Shown here: positions 1 through 8,171 of the stretch, piece after piece
Position numbering within the stretch: the first letter of the stretch is position 1
Layout of the letters: each line of letters opens with the position of its first letter
Assembly (NCBI GenBank): GCA_038326995.1
Contig: JBBQKP010000032.1
Coordinates: 1 to 23,098, forward strand
Length of the DNA stretch: 23,098 bases
From: JBBQKP01 sp038326995
Lineage (GTDB): Bacteria; Planctomycetota; Phycisphaerae; Tepidisphaerales; Tepidisphaeraceae
Reading direction: 5' to 3'
The notes under the pieces: model-generated
The model's input: only the letters and a program-made list of their open reading frames with translations
Told to the model about the DNA's origin: nothing
Databases searched by the model: none
Position numbers and translations under genes: made by a program

Positions 1-419
1 AGCCTGGCGCGATCGACCCAAAGATCCCGCACGAGGGGAAATTTGGTCATGGGCTCGAGGGTAATTTCCTCGCCGCCCGGGCTGATGCGATCGATAAGTG
101 CGGAGCATGATTGCCTGACATGGCCGTTGATGACCATGGTGCAAGCGCCGCATACTTCCTCGAGGCAGCCTGAATCCCACACCACCGGAGACGTGTCAAC
201 ACCTTCAATAGTCCGCGGATTGGCGGCGATGTACTGGAGGGCCGAGATGATGTTCATATTCGGACGGCGGGGCACGTCGAACGATTGATAGTAGGGAGTC
301 TTTCCCGGCGCATCCTGTCTCTTGATTTTGATGCGAACTGTGGCGCGAGCGGTGCCATTGGCGCTTGCATTGGCCGCGGTGGGAGATGAGCCGGTTGTGG
401 GTGCAAAATCGAGTCGCAT
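1..419 (-). CDS. sdhB: Succinate dehydrogenase/fumarate reductase iron-sulfur subunit, N-terminal part (cut by window edge)
   Basis: This is the electron-transfer subunit that passes electrons between the flavoprotein and the quinone-binding membrane subunit. Reading leftward from an ATG at 417-419, 139 codons are open up to the window edge, so the C-terminal [4Fe-4S]/[3Fe-4S] domain is missing here. The [2Fe-2S] ferredoxin-like domain is clear: Cys85, Cys90, Cys93 and Cys105 in CLEEVCGAC...C, preceded by the family's typical MNIISALQYIAANP stretch. The first 25 or so residues are a Thr/Ala/Ser-rich extension not usual for the family. No Shine-Dalgarno is seen; a promoter-like element ends 7 nt before the ATG. 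As the gene is first behind its own promoter, any sdhA partner would lie to the left. The sequence cannot separate SdhB from FrdB. The domain assignment is firm. Confidence 0.9.
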   Translation of the reverse strand, partial: MRLDFAPTTGSSPTAANASANGTARATVRIKIKRQDAPGKTPYYQSFDVPRRPNMNIISALQYIAANPRTIEGVDTSPVVWDSGCLEEVCGACTMVINGHVRQSCSALIDRISPGGEEITLEPMTKFPLVRDLWVDRAR

Positions 420-426
420 ATTAGAT

Positions 427-455
427 AGTGTAGATTTGCAATATCGCCCGGACAA
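427..455 (-). promoter_or_regulatory. Candidate leaderless promoter of sdhB
   Basis: On the minus strand, TTGTCC (450-455) is followed after exactly 17 bases by TACACT (427-432), close to the sigma-70 -35 and -10 boxes. The -10 box ends 7 nt before the ATG at 419, so transcription would start at or next to the start codon. No ribosome-binding sequence is present. Seen by eye only; four other genes here share the arrangement. Confidence 0.5.
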
Positions 456-566
456 CAGGGGGTGGTTGCTCCGGGCGAAGTGCTGGGAAGATTTGAAAAT
501 CGGCTTGGTGTCCGGTGCCGATTCTCTGGTCCGTCTTTGTTCTCAGGTCTGTGTGACGGCGGAAAG

Positions 567-2549
567 TTACCGGACATCGGCGGCGGCGCTCTTGGCCTGA
601 TTGTCGAGGTCTTGAAGCTTTGGATCGTCTGACACGTTGATTGCGGACAGGCGTTTGATCTGCCCGTCTTTGCTCATGATCATGGCGAAAGATTTCGAGG
701 GGTTTGTGCTATCGACACGGACCTCGGCCAGTGTCCAATCGGTCTTGAAGTCCACATCGCCTGACTTGATCCCGATCGGGTCGCCCACGCGATACGTATC
801 GACGGTGCTGCGAACACTCCCGCCTTGCCAGCGATAGATGCTGATCCGGGCCGACCCAACTTGCGGGTTTAGGGGCGATTGAGAGGAGTTGACGACGTAG
901 ATGAACGTCTCAGGTTGGAGCGTGACAGGTTCAGACCACACGGTTGAATCCTCGCCGACGAGGGCGAAAATCTTCGTCAAGTTTTGGTTGATTCCCGGGA
1001 CGGTGACGTTGAATAGCGGATTGAGAATACGGTATCGAACACGATATCGATAGGTCTTTTCGGGCAGAACGGTGTCGTCATAGAGCCAGCCGACGATGTC
1101 CTCATTAATGGTGCTGGGTGCGAATGGTGCGGGAGGTGGAAGAGGATGGTTGAACGGCTTGCCACGGGGCAGGTTCTGTCCGGGTTGAGGCGTGCCGGGA
1201 TCGAACGGACTGCCTTCACCCTCGAAGCCTGGTGGCGATAAATCTGAAGAGCCCCCGGGAGTCGGAAATCCCCGTGCTCCGGGGTACGGTGATCCGCCGG
1301 GCGGGCGGCCGTTCTGGAGCAGAATGATATTTGAATCACTACCTGAACCCGAAGATGTATTAACTGAAGGACTAGGGGCACCAAAAACGATTATTTGTGG
1401 TAAATCGTCTGGCATTGGGGCGAGACCGACGGGCCCGCCATCGTTACCTCCGCCGCCCGCCGGTCCACCTCGTCCGCCGCCACCGCGTCCTCCGCGGGGC
1501 TGACGGTTGCGTTTGCGTTCTTCCTCTCGGATTTTCTGATCATCAGCCGCTTTCTGACGCCGATATTCGAACAGCAATTTTCGGTCGTCGGGCGAAAGCG
1601 TATTCGGATCGCCTGCAAAGGTTCGTGGGTCGAATAAGGCGTTTAAATTACCCGCTCCTTCCGCTTCGTCGGACAGATCGATCTGAGGATCGTCCCCATT
1701 GATGATCTGAAAAAAGGGCGGCTGGAGGATGGCACCCTGACCTGCGGGGGGCTGAACCATTTGGATGTAACGGAAAAACCGATTTTTAGGTGAGTTCTCT
1801 ACAGGCAGCGGGAGGGGAATCGGCACGGCGGTGATAAACGGAATCACTGTCTCCGAACGCCATACATCGCCGACTTGTTCTTGTCTGAGCAACTCCGCCT
1901 GAAGGAACAGCGTGTTTGATTGTGCGAGCGCGATCAGTTTATCAGTAAAGGCCTTATCAATGAGTTGCGGTAAAATCCTGTATGTGATTTTGGTCCAAAG
2001 AAGATCACGTTGAGCGGGTAGAGCAGGAGTGACAGGGACGCCTCTGCCTGGCGCGGCGGGAGCGGGTGCCGCTTGTGCATTGACCGGCACGGCGACATAC
2101 GCGCCGCCTCGCGTGACGGTGGAGACCACGGCAGCCGGCGGAACCGGTAGGTCCTTGACGATAGTTTCACCGTCCTGGTCGGGTATGCTCGTGTTTCCAG
2201 AGGAGCCCGCCGGTGCTTCACCAACATTATCTAGAAATACAAGACTGCTCAAGGATTGAGTGTTCCCGGTGGGCTTTGTGAGTCGCCTGACCCATTCCTG
2301 ATCGAGCTTGGCAACGGCGGGAGTGGAAATTTGAACGGGACTGTCGATTTGCTGCTTCAATTCGTCGGCGACACGCTTTATCGTTCGATCGATTTCACCC
2401 GGCGATTCGAGCGTGCTACCCACTGTCACGGATGTGACGGTGCTGATGCCCGGAAGGTAGCCCCAGAGAATGAATAGGAGAAACAGTCCGGCCAGGCCGA
2501 GGACAGCCCACTGGATGTGTTGTTCGATAAGTTTAAGGGCCTTTTCCAT
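567..2549 (-). CDS. Large single-pass membrane protein of the pilMN cluster, unknown function
   Basis: A 660-residue protein whose family I do not recognise with certainty. Residues 14-31 form one membrane helix (WAVLGLAGLFLLFILWGYLP) after a short cytoplasmic tail, so most of the protein should be periplasmic. Residues about 340-375 are charged and then Arg/Gly-rich, followed by a long Pro/Gly/Ser-rich linker. Near the C-terminus, DDTVLPEKTYRYRVRYRILNP followed by WSEPVTL resembles a beta-sandwich or fibronectin-III-like edge. It is the third gene of a same-strand row: pilMN, a 455-residue membrane protein, this gene. By position it could stand in for PilP or a PilO/PilP-like partner, but no sequence motif proves that. 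No Shine-Dalgarno precedes the ATG, and 242 bp with a repeat array separate it from the gene before. Confidence 0.72.
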   Translation of the reverse strand: MEKALKLIEQHIQWAVLGLAGLFLLFILWGYLPGISTVTSVTVGSTLESPGEIDRTIKRVADELKQQIDSPVQISTPAVAKLDQEWVRRLTKPTGNTQSLSSLVFLDNVGEAPAGSSGNTSIPDQDGETIVKDLPVPPAAVVSTVTRGGAYVAVPVNAQAAPAPAAPGRGVPVTPALPAQRDLLWTKITYRILPQLIDKAFTDKLIALAQSNTLFLQAELLRQEQVGDVWRSETVIPFITAVPIPLPLPVENSPKNRFFRYIQMVQPPAGQGAILQPPFFQIINGDDPQIDLSDEAEGAGNLNALFDPRTFAGDPNTLSPDDRKLLFEYRRQKAADDQKIREEERKRNRQPRGGRGGGGRGGPAGGGGNDGGPVGLAPMPDDLPQIIVFGAPSPSVNTSSGSGSDSNIILLQNGRPPGGSPYPGARGFPTPGGSSDLSPPGFEGEGSPFDPGTPQPGQNLPRGKPFNHPLPPPAPFAPSTINEDIVGWLYDDTVLPEKTYRYRVRYRILNPLFNVTVPGINQNLTKIFALVGEDSTVWSEPVTLQPETFIYVVNSSQSPLNPQVGSARISIYRWQGGSVRSTVDTYRVGDPIGIKSGDVDFKTDWTLAEVRVDSTNPSKSFAMIMSKDGQIKRLSAINVSDDPKLQDLDNQAKSAAADVR

Positions 2550-2597
2550 ATTGGATACCAGTGAGATTGATGTTCGTTGCCGAGGAGCCTAACACAG

Positions 2598-2716
2598 AAT
2601 TTTGTCGCCAGGAATTTTGTCGCCAAGGGGTCCTTCGCGCCAGGGGTCCTTCGCGCCAGGGGTCCTTCGCGCCAGGAGTCCTTCCCGCCGGGGGAACTTC
2701 CCGCCGGGGGAACTTC
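2598..2716. repeat. Degenerate 15-16 bp tandem repeat array
   Basis: About 7.5 head-to-tail units lie in the 242 bp spacer between two pilus-cluster genes. Plus-strand units: AATTTTGTCGCCAGG/AAG (2598-2612, 2613-2627), three identical GGGTCCTTCGCGCCAG (2628-2643, 2644-2659, 2660-2675), the intermediate GAGTCCTTCCCGCCGG (2676-2691), GGGAACTTCCCGCCGG (2692-2707) and a final half unit GGGAACTTC. Units change in blocks and neighbours are most alike, as expected from local duplication. There are no spacers between units, so this is not a CRISPR array. No promoter or terminator could be read in it. Confidence 0.85.
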
Positions 2717-2791
2717 GTTTGTGTCAGATTTAGAGGATTTGTTTCATGCACTACTTGTACACCAAGAGCGGATTGGAAGGGAGGATTTCTT

Positions 2792-4159
2792 TTACTGTGC
2801 CACGGCAGGTCCTGCCGAGGCGGCTGCGATTGCGGCGCGGACTTCGACGGGCATGATCGGAATCGTCCACGACCTAAGGATTAGGAACGTGCAGTCGAGC
2901 TCGAGTTCGATGATTGGTGCGTCGCCGTAGATATACCCCTGCTGTTTCGCGATGTTGGTATCGACGGACGTGAAGCTCACGTTGTCGATAAAGATGAATT
3001 GGTCTCGAGTGAGGGAGACGAGCACCTCCGAAACCCGCCTTGCGTCCACCCGCAGAACGAGCTTGAACGGGATGATGTCGTAGGCGTTGTTGGAATGATG
3101 TCCCCAGGGACTTTGTCGATAATCGCGTGAGATTTCACTTGCGAACGACGGCTCGGGCACGGCAGGCGCCGCGGCTCCTTCGGGACCCGCTTGCACGCCC
3201 CCAGCTTGAAACCCCGTGGTCCTGGCTTGGACGGCGATAAGCTGGTCCGCCCAACCGATGGCGGCGACGTGTTTGATCGGCGCATCAAAAATATTAATTG
3301 CCGATGCGTTGGTCCGGGCAATCGCGGTGGCGATCGCTTCATGAAGCCAGAGCCCGACCTGTGCGTTGAATAAGGTGACGATGCTCGTCTCGGCTGGGTT
3401 GATCCCGCCCGCAGCGGTGGCTGCCACCATGCCCGGAAGCGGGCTTAGCGCGCCGGGGCTCAGGTAGACTTTCGATCGCTCGGCCCGGCCCTGGCGCTCG
3501 TCGGGGAGGGCTTTGGCCTGTGCCTCGGCGATGAGCTGATCGACTTCCTGCTGATTAGTGATTCTGTTGGCAGCGTCGCGGTCTGTTCGCTCGCGGCGAA
3601 TCCGCTGTGCAATGGACTGCGATATCGAAGTGAGTTCCGCTTGAGTCGGCGGTAACGCCGCGCCCAGAATTTCACCCGCGACGGCCTGGGCGATCGCCTT
3701 GCCTTCTGTGTTGTATTTGCGGGCGTAGGCTTCTTTAAATTCGCGATATTTCGTCACCTCTAAGCCGCGCTGTGCTTCTGGAAAGACGCCCTGCACCAGC
3801 GGCAAGCGGGTGTTGGTAGCGATGGCGGCTCTGACAAGCTGATTGGCTTCGTCGCTGAACCGCTCGCCCGCCTTTTTGTAAACGTCGATGACGCGCTGTG
3901 TGGGGAACGTCTCGAGCTGTTTGGGATCACTGCCGGGAATGTTGAACGCCGTGGGCAGCGGGTATTTGGCGGTGACGAGCGTGTTAAGTTCTGAATACTT
4001 GGCGGCGGCCGCTTTAGTTTCGGTGTTGAACGTTTCGTACATGCCCGGGATCGGGTAGATGAAGTACGCGCCCAATGCAAGCAAAACGCCCGCGCCGCAC
4101 GCGATGCTCGGAATGTTCTTTTTCGCCAGGTCAAGACCTTGTTTGACTGCAGGGTTCAT
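2792..4159 (-). CDS. Membrane-anchored protein next to pilMN, possible PilO-position partner
   Basis: A 455-residue protein with one N-terminal membrane helix (about residues 16-36, SIACGAGVLLALGAYFIYPI) and a large, probably periplasmic remainder. Residues 45-230 are helix-rich and charged, which would suit a coiled-coil stalk. Two more ordered parts follow around a Gly/Ala/Pro-rich linker near residues 325-340; the last contains FKLVLRVDARRVSEVLVSLT, which looks like the beta-alpha-beta start of a ferredoxin-like fold. Short tail, one helix, coiled coil and ferredoxin-like end is the PilO/GspM plan, and the gene sits directly after pilMN on the same strand, so a PilO-like scaffold role is reasonable but inferred. 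I do not recognise the family from residues alone. The spacer to pilMN is 112 bp. Confidence 0.72.
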   Translation of the reverse strand: MNPAVKQGLDLAKKNIPSIACGAGVLLALGAYFIYPIPGMYETFNTETKAAAAKYSELNTLVTAKYPLPTAFNIPGSDPKQLETFPTQRVIDVYKKAGERFSDEANQLVRAAIATNTRLPLVQGVFPEAQRGLEVTKYREFKEAYARKYNTEGKAIAQAVAGEILGAALPPTQAELTSISQSIAQRIRRERTDRDAANRITNQQEVDQLIAEAQAKALPDERQGRAERSKVYLSPGALSPLPGMVAATAAGGINPAETSIVTLFNAQVGLWLHEAIATAIARTNASAINIFDAPIKHVAAIGWADQLIAVQARTTGFQAGGVQAGPEGAAAPAVPEPSFASEISRDYRQSPWGHHSNNAYDIIPFKLVLRVDARRVSEVLVSLTRDQFIFIDNVSFTSVDTNIAKQQGYIYGDAPIIELELDCTFLILRSWTIPIMPVEVRAAIAAASAGPAVAQ

Positions 4160-4271
4160 ATTGATTCTTCAGTAGGAGTGGAGCGTGCAGGATGAGTAGG
4201 TTTGCGCCAGCCACGCACCGAGTTGGCATCCGCACGAGTTGCGGCGCTACTCGCGACTTTGCTTGTTTCAG

Positions 4272-6605
4272 CTACTGCGCGGGTGCGGCACCTTCGGCAG
4301 GTTCGGCACCTTCGGCCGGGGCTGGCGGGACGAATCGCGGCGGATCGAGAACGACCACGAAAATGACTTCAACGACCTGATCCTGCCGCACATCCTCACC
4401 CGTCAGTTTATCCCTAAACGCTTGTGCGGTTGGGTCTTCGGGGTCGGTGTCGGCGAGGTCTTCGCCCGGCTGACCGGCCCCGGGTGGAAGCAGTTGGGGC
4501 GGCTGAATCCCAAAGCCCGCTATTTCGTCGCCTACTGGACCTCCCTCTCCGGCTTGAAAGTCAGAGCCCGGAGGCGTTATACCCGGACGCCAGTTGGCGT
4601 TCCCGGCGCCCAATCCACCACCACCGCCACCCGCAAAACCTGCGGGGAGCAAGGAAATGTCGGCCGCTTTCGATGCCGCGTAATCGGCTTCCATACGTCT
4701 AAGCATTTCCGGATCATTTCGCAGCGTAGCGGACCGTGTGACCTCGGCCTTCTGGAAAGCGTAGAGTTTGAACGGTATCGCTGCAGAGGGTCCGACCTTG
4801 TTCAACGCGGCAATAAATTGCTGCGCCAGAAGCTGGTCAGCGCCTCGAAACGGGCTGATGATCCGAACCCTGACAAGAAATCCTCGCTGGCCGGCGGCTT
4901 CGACGGAGACGAGCCCTTCGGTGGGAGGCGCGGCTGAAGGAATGCCTCCGCCTTCCCCTTCGATGCCCGGCGGGCTGTAGTTCTGAGCCGGTCCGCCTGC
5001 GTAACCGGACGGAGGAGCGAAGCCGCCTCTGCCGAAGACCTGCGCGGCTGTGGGTATGCCTGTGAGTTCACCCGAATGACGTGAAATCGTTCCCGGGTCC
5101 CGCAAGATCGGGCCGACGTCTGACAGATACCTGCTTCGCACGCTTTCTATGCGGAAAATCTGACGCTGGTTTCGAGGCGTCTTCTTTACTGCCTCTGCCG
5201 TACGATCAGTAACCGCTTTAGCAAATGTGGCGTCGGGCTTGGGCACGGCCCCGGTGAGTTCTGCGATGATGTCCGCCCAGACGGCACGGTGTTCGACCAA
5301 GCCCATGACGTTCTTGATGACCGCGGTTTCGGTGCCGCCCACATTTTCGAGTTCACGCCAGTTGGAATCGAGTTGTTTCGCATCCGACAGCACGACTGCC
5401 GAGTCGCGACGCATTGTTTCGTTGCCCGCGAACGCCGCACGGTCGAGCATCAAACGCCCGACGGGCACGAGTGCGGCCACTGCTGCGACGGCTGCGGCTG
5501 CGGCGAACCACTTGGTCTTCTCTTGCCACATCTTCTCGCGACGTATCGCGCTGGGCAGCAATGAGCTGACGATCTTGCCCTGACCCATCGCCTGCAGCGC
5601 CAGCCCGTAGGCCGAGTGAAGACTGGGCAGGTGCTCTATCAACTCTCCCGCGGCCTTGCTCTCGGTCGGAACCGCCGACCCGAATGCTTCGATCTTCTCC
5701 ACGTCCATCTGCAGATTTTGCTGCATGTACTTCTGGAGTGGCGTGAGCTTGGTCGTCCCGCCGATCGCGTAGACTTTTTGAATCTTCTGATCGCGATTGA
5801 CCGATCCGTAAAAGCCGATCGACCTTTGAATTTCCGCTACGAGATCAGCGAAGATGGGCCGCATCGCGCTGAAAATCTGGCGCTGATATTTGCTGGTGGC
5901 TGCGGTCCGCTTCAATTCCTCCGCCTTGGCGAAGGGCACCTTAAACGCCTTCATCAGAATTTCGGTAAAGCTGTTCCCGCCGATCGGAATCGAACGATGC
6001 CACACCGAATCATCGCCTGCAATAAGCAAATCCGTATTGTCCGCACCAACGTCCACAACCATGCAAATACCTTCCGCAAAGCGACCATCGCGCTGCATCG
6101 CGTTGTAGACCGCCAGCGGGTTCATCTGTACGACTTGAACGTTCAGGTCGACGTCGGTGAAGTATTTCACGTACGTGTTGACCAAGTCTTTTCGCATCGC
6201 GAAAATACCGACCTCGACCTCGGGATTATCAGGCTGCCGGAAAAGCTGATAGCTCCATTCCACTTCGTCGAGCGGAAACGGGATCTGCTGGATCGCCTCG
6301 AAGCGGACGATTTCGGGCAAGCGTTTGTCTTCGACAGGCGGAAGCTTGATGAAACGCGCGAAGCTCGTGCTTCCTGCAACACCCACCGCGACGACCGAAC
6401 CCTTCACGTTTCGCCTTGAAGCGAAATTCGCGATCGCGGTGTTGATCAGCGCTTCTCGATTGTCACCGGCCTGAGACAAAACCGTCTCGTGCTCGATGAA
6501 TTCGACGTCCTCAATCTTGAGGTCGTCGCCCGAACGGATGAGTTTAATCGCCTTGAGGGCGCGATTTCCGATGTCGATTCCCCAAGCGCTTCGCGGCGTA
6601 GCCAT
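4272..6605 (-). CDS. pilM: PilM-PilN fusion, type IV pilus / type II secretion-like inner-membrane platform
   Basis: PilM is a cytoplasmic actin-fold ATP-binding protein that binds the N-terminal tail of PilN. Residues 1-345 are PilM: phosphate-1 loop GIDIGNRALKAIKL (9-22), second loop VVDVGADNTDLL (183-194), adenosine region YAIGGTTKLTP (279-289). Residues 346-395 then read like the start of PilN, with VSSLLPSAIRREKMW followed by an Ala/Val-rich membrane helix (367-383). The next segment, with WADIIAELTGAVPKPDATF, matches the PilN pattern. A Gly/Pro-rich linker and a final domain with RVRIISPFRGADQLLAQQFI follow. At 777 residues it is about twice the length of PilM. A fused PilMN fixes in one chain a contact usually made between two proteins. 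No pilus ATPase, pilin or secretin gene is in the window. Confidence 0.85.
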   Translation of the reverse strand: MATPRSAWGIDIGNRALKAIKLIRSGDDLKIEDVEFIEHETVLSQAGDNREALINTAIANFASRRNVKGSVVAVGVAGSTSFARFIKLPPVEDKRLPEIVRFEAIQQIPFPLDEVEWSYQLFRQPDNPEVEVGIFAMRKDLVNTYVKYFTDVDLNVQVVQMNPLAVYNAMQRDGRFAEGICMVVDVGADNTDLLIAGDDSVWHRSIPIGGNSFTEILMKAFKVPFAKAEELKRTAATSKYQRQIFSAMRPIFADLVAEIQRSIGFYGSVNRDQKIQKVYAIGGTTKLTPLQKYMQQNLQMDVEKIEAFGSAVPTESKAAGELIEHLPSLHSAYGLALQAMGQGKIVSSLLPSAIRREKMWQEKTKWFAAAAAVAAVAALVPVGRLMLDRAAFAGNETMRRDSAVVLSDAKQLDSNWRELENVGGTETAVIKNVMGLVEHRAVWADIIAELTGAVPKPDATFAKAVTDRTAEAVKKTPRNQRQIFRIESVRSRYLSDVGPILRDPGTISRHSGELTGIPTAAQVFGRGGFAPPSGYAGGPAQNYSPPGIEGEGGGIPSAAPPTEGLVSVEAAGQRGFLVRVRIISPFRGADQLLAQQFIAALNKVGPSAAIPFKLYAFQKAEVTRSATLRNDPEMLRRMEADYAASKAADISLLPAGFAGGGGGGLGAGNANWRPGITPPGSDFQAGEGGPVGDEIAGFGIQPPQLLPPGAGQPGEDLADTDPEDPTAQAFRDKLTGEDVRQDQVVEVIFVVVLDPPRFVPPAPAEGAEPAEGAAPAQ

Positions 6606-6612
6606 ACACTAT

Positions 6613-6616
6613 CTCC
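6613..6616 (-). promoter_or_regulatory. Ribosome-binding site of pilMN
   Basis: The minus strand reads GGAG, seven bases, then the ATG at 6603-6605. This is one of only two convincing Shine-Dalgarno sequences in the window and supports this start codon. Confidence 0.6.
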
Positions 6617-6736
6617 ATAGATGAATAGTCCTGTGGTGCTCTGCTATCGCCTGTTGTACCCGCTATCGCGTCAAGGGCAACAATTTGTGATGGTTAGAAC
6701 ACAGGCACCGTCACGACTACGCGTCAAAAGTCGAAC

Positions 6737-8131
6737 TTACAGCCGTTTCTCCATTCGAAGTATCAATCCATCACGCGGCCGAAGCGTGATCATCGCCCAG
6801 GGCTTTGGCTCCGGGGCGGCCGGGTCGAGCTTGAAGCGATAGCGCTGTGCGATCGTCGCCAGTACCAGCACGGCCTCCATCAGCGCAAGATTCGCGCCGA
6901 TGCAAAACCGTGACCCGCCGCCCAGAGGGATATAGGCGAATTTTGGAATTGACTCGGCTCGGCCCGGCGCGAATCGGTCCGGGTCAAACGCGTCCGCGTT
7001 CTCCCACACGTGCGGATTGCGGTGCGACCAGTAGGGCGAGATCAATGCGAACTGGCCCTGGCGAATGGTGTACGGCCCGACGATATCGCTCTTGACGGCG
7101 TACCGGCCGATCATCCACGCGGGCGGATAGAGCCGCATCGCCTCGTCGATGATCTGACGCGTAAAGGCGAGCTTCGGCAGGTCGTCGAAGGCCAGTGTCT
7201 TATTGTTGAGTGTTTTATTGTTTAAGCCGTCCAGCTCCGCATGCATCTTTGACTGCACATCCTGGTTTTTCGCCAGCAGCCACATCGCCCATGTCAGCGC
7301 GCATGCCGACGTCTCGTGACCCGCGATCAAGATCGTGACTGCCTCATCGCGAAGCTGTCGGTCACTCATGCCCAAGCCCGTGCTCTCGTCGCGTGCGGTG
7401 ATGAGCATCGACAGCAGATCGTCGCCGGGATTTTCCTGCTTCTGCTGGATCGTGCGGTAGCAATATTCGTCCAGCACCGCGAGCGACCGCTTGAACCTTA
7501 CGTACGACGGCAGAGGCACCCATAGCGGCGGGGCGAGTAAGTTTGTGATGAGATCATTCGTACGCTCCAGCACGACCGTGACCGCGGCACTCACACGCGC
7601 GAGATCCGGATCGTCCTGCGACGCCGTCGTGCCGAAAAGCGTCTGCATCGCGATTCCGAGCGTCAGCCGCATCATGTCGGCGAAGACGTCGGTCGAACCG
7701 TCAATCGTTTCGCGTGGCGAATACGCGCGGCTTGCCTCCACGATCGGCTGCGCGAGTGCGGCAATGCGCTGTCGATGAAACGCGGGCGCCGCGATGCGTC
7801 GCTGACGAGTCCAGAGTTCGCCCTCGCTCGTCACCAATCCCTCGCCCAGCACGATCTTCGCCTTGCGATACCCGCGTGTGTTTTTGGAGTAGTTGGCCGC
7901 ATTGTCGACCAGAACGCGACGCACCAGTTCCGGGCTCCGCAAAAGCGTTGCGACCAGCGGCCCGAGCCTGAGCGTGATCGCGTCGGGTTGTGCGTGGAAC
8001 GCGAACGCATCGTCGATCGTCTTGATCGGATCGTGGCGCATGCGATACGCCTGCACGAGTGGGTTTCCCGGTGCGGTGGGGGCCGGTTTCGGGGCCAATA
8101 TCGGTGCGGGTTTCAAGTCGGCGATACTCAT
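6737..8131 (-). CDS. Cytochrome P450 monooxygenase
   Basis: A heme-thiolate monooxygenase of 464 residues; the substrate cannot be told. Landmarks: helix-C WTRQRR (107-112, heme propionate contact), helix-I AGHETS (270-275, oxygen activation), helix-K ExxR as Glu330-Arg333, FDPDRF (382-387), and heme loop PLGGGSRFCIG with ligand Cys410. The usual Phe seven residues before the Cys is Leu403. A Pro-rich N-terminus without a membrane helix suggests a soluble enzyme. The reading frame extends further upstream, but that part overlaps accC and lacks P450 character; the ATG at 8129-8131 is preferred, supported by a TATAGT box 6 nt upstream. It starts 40 bp after accC on the same strand. No ferredoxin or reductase gene is nearby. 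A NNKTL-NNKTL duplication at 304-313 lengthens the loop before helix K. Confidence 0.93.
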   Translation of the reverse strand: MSIADLKPAPILAPKPAPTAPGNPLVQAYRMRHDPIKTIDDAFAFHAQPDAITLRLGPLVATLLRSPELVRRVLVDNAANYSKNTRGYRKAKIVLGEGLVTSEGELWTRQRRIAAPAFHRQRIAALAQPIVEASRAYSPRETIDGSTDVFADMMRLTLGIAMQTLFGTTASQDDPDLARVSAAVTVVLERTNDLITNLLAPPLWVPLPSYVRFKRSLAVLDEYCYRTIQQKQENPGDDLLSMLITARDESTGLGMSDRQLRDEAVTILIAGHETSACALTWAMWLLAKNQDVQSKMHAELDGLNNKTLNNKTLAFDDLPKLAFTRQIIDEAMRLYPPAWMIGRYAVKSDIVGPYTIRQGQFALISPYWSHRNPHVWENADAFDPDRFAPGRAESIPKFAYIPLGGGSRFCIGANLALMEAVLVLATIAQRYRFKLDPAAPEPKPWAMITLRPRDGLILRMEKRL

Positions 8132-8137
8132 CACGAC

Positions 8138-8143
8138 ACTATA
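8138..8143 (-). promoter_or_regulatory. Candidate leaderless -10 box of the P450 gene
   Basis: The minus strand reads TATAGT, six bases (GTCGTG), then the ATG at 8131. This is a near-consensus -10 hexamer, but no good -35 is seen 16-18 bases further up. It would give the P450 its own transcript although it directly follows accC. Confidence 0.4.
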
Positions 8144-8171
8144 GCGCTGCTCTTGAACGCAGGGCCATAAT

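Noticed and set aside
2533..2751. 72-residue minus-strand frame across the 16 bp repeats
   Set aside because: Its sequence is mostly translated repeat (WREGPLARRTPWRQNSWRQN) and it runs into the start of the 660-residue gene in another frame.
5616..6419. 267-residue plus-strand open frame
   Set aside because: It lies wholly inside pilMN on the other strand, has an Arg/His/Asp-rich composition typical of antisense frames, and no recognisable motif.
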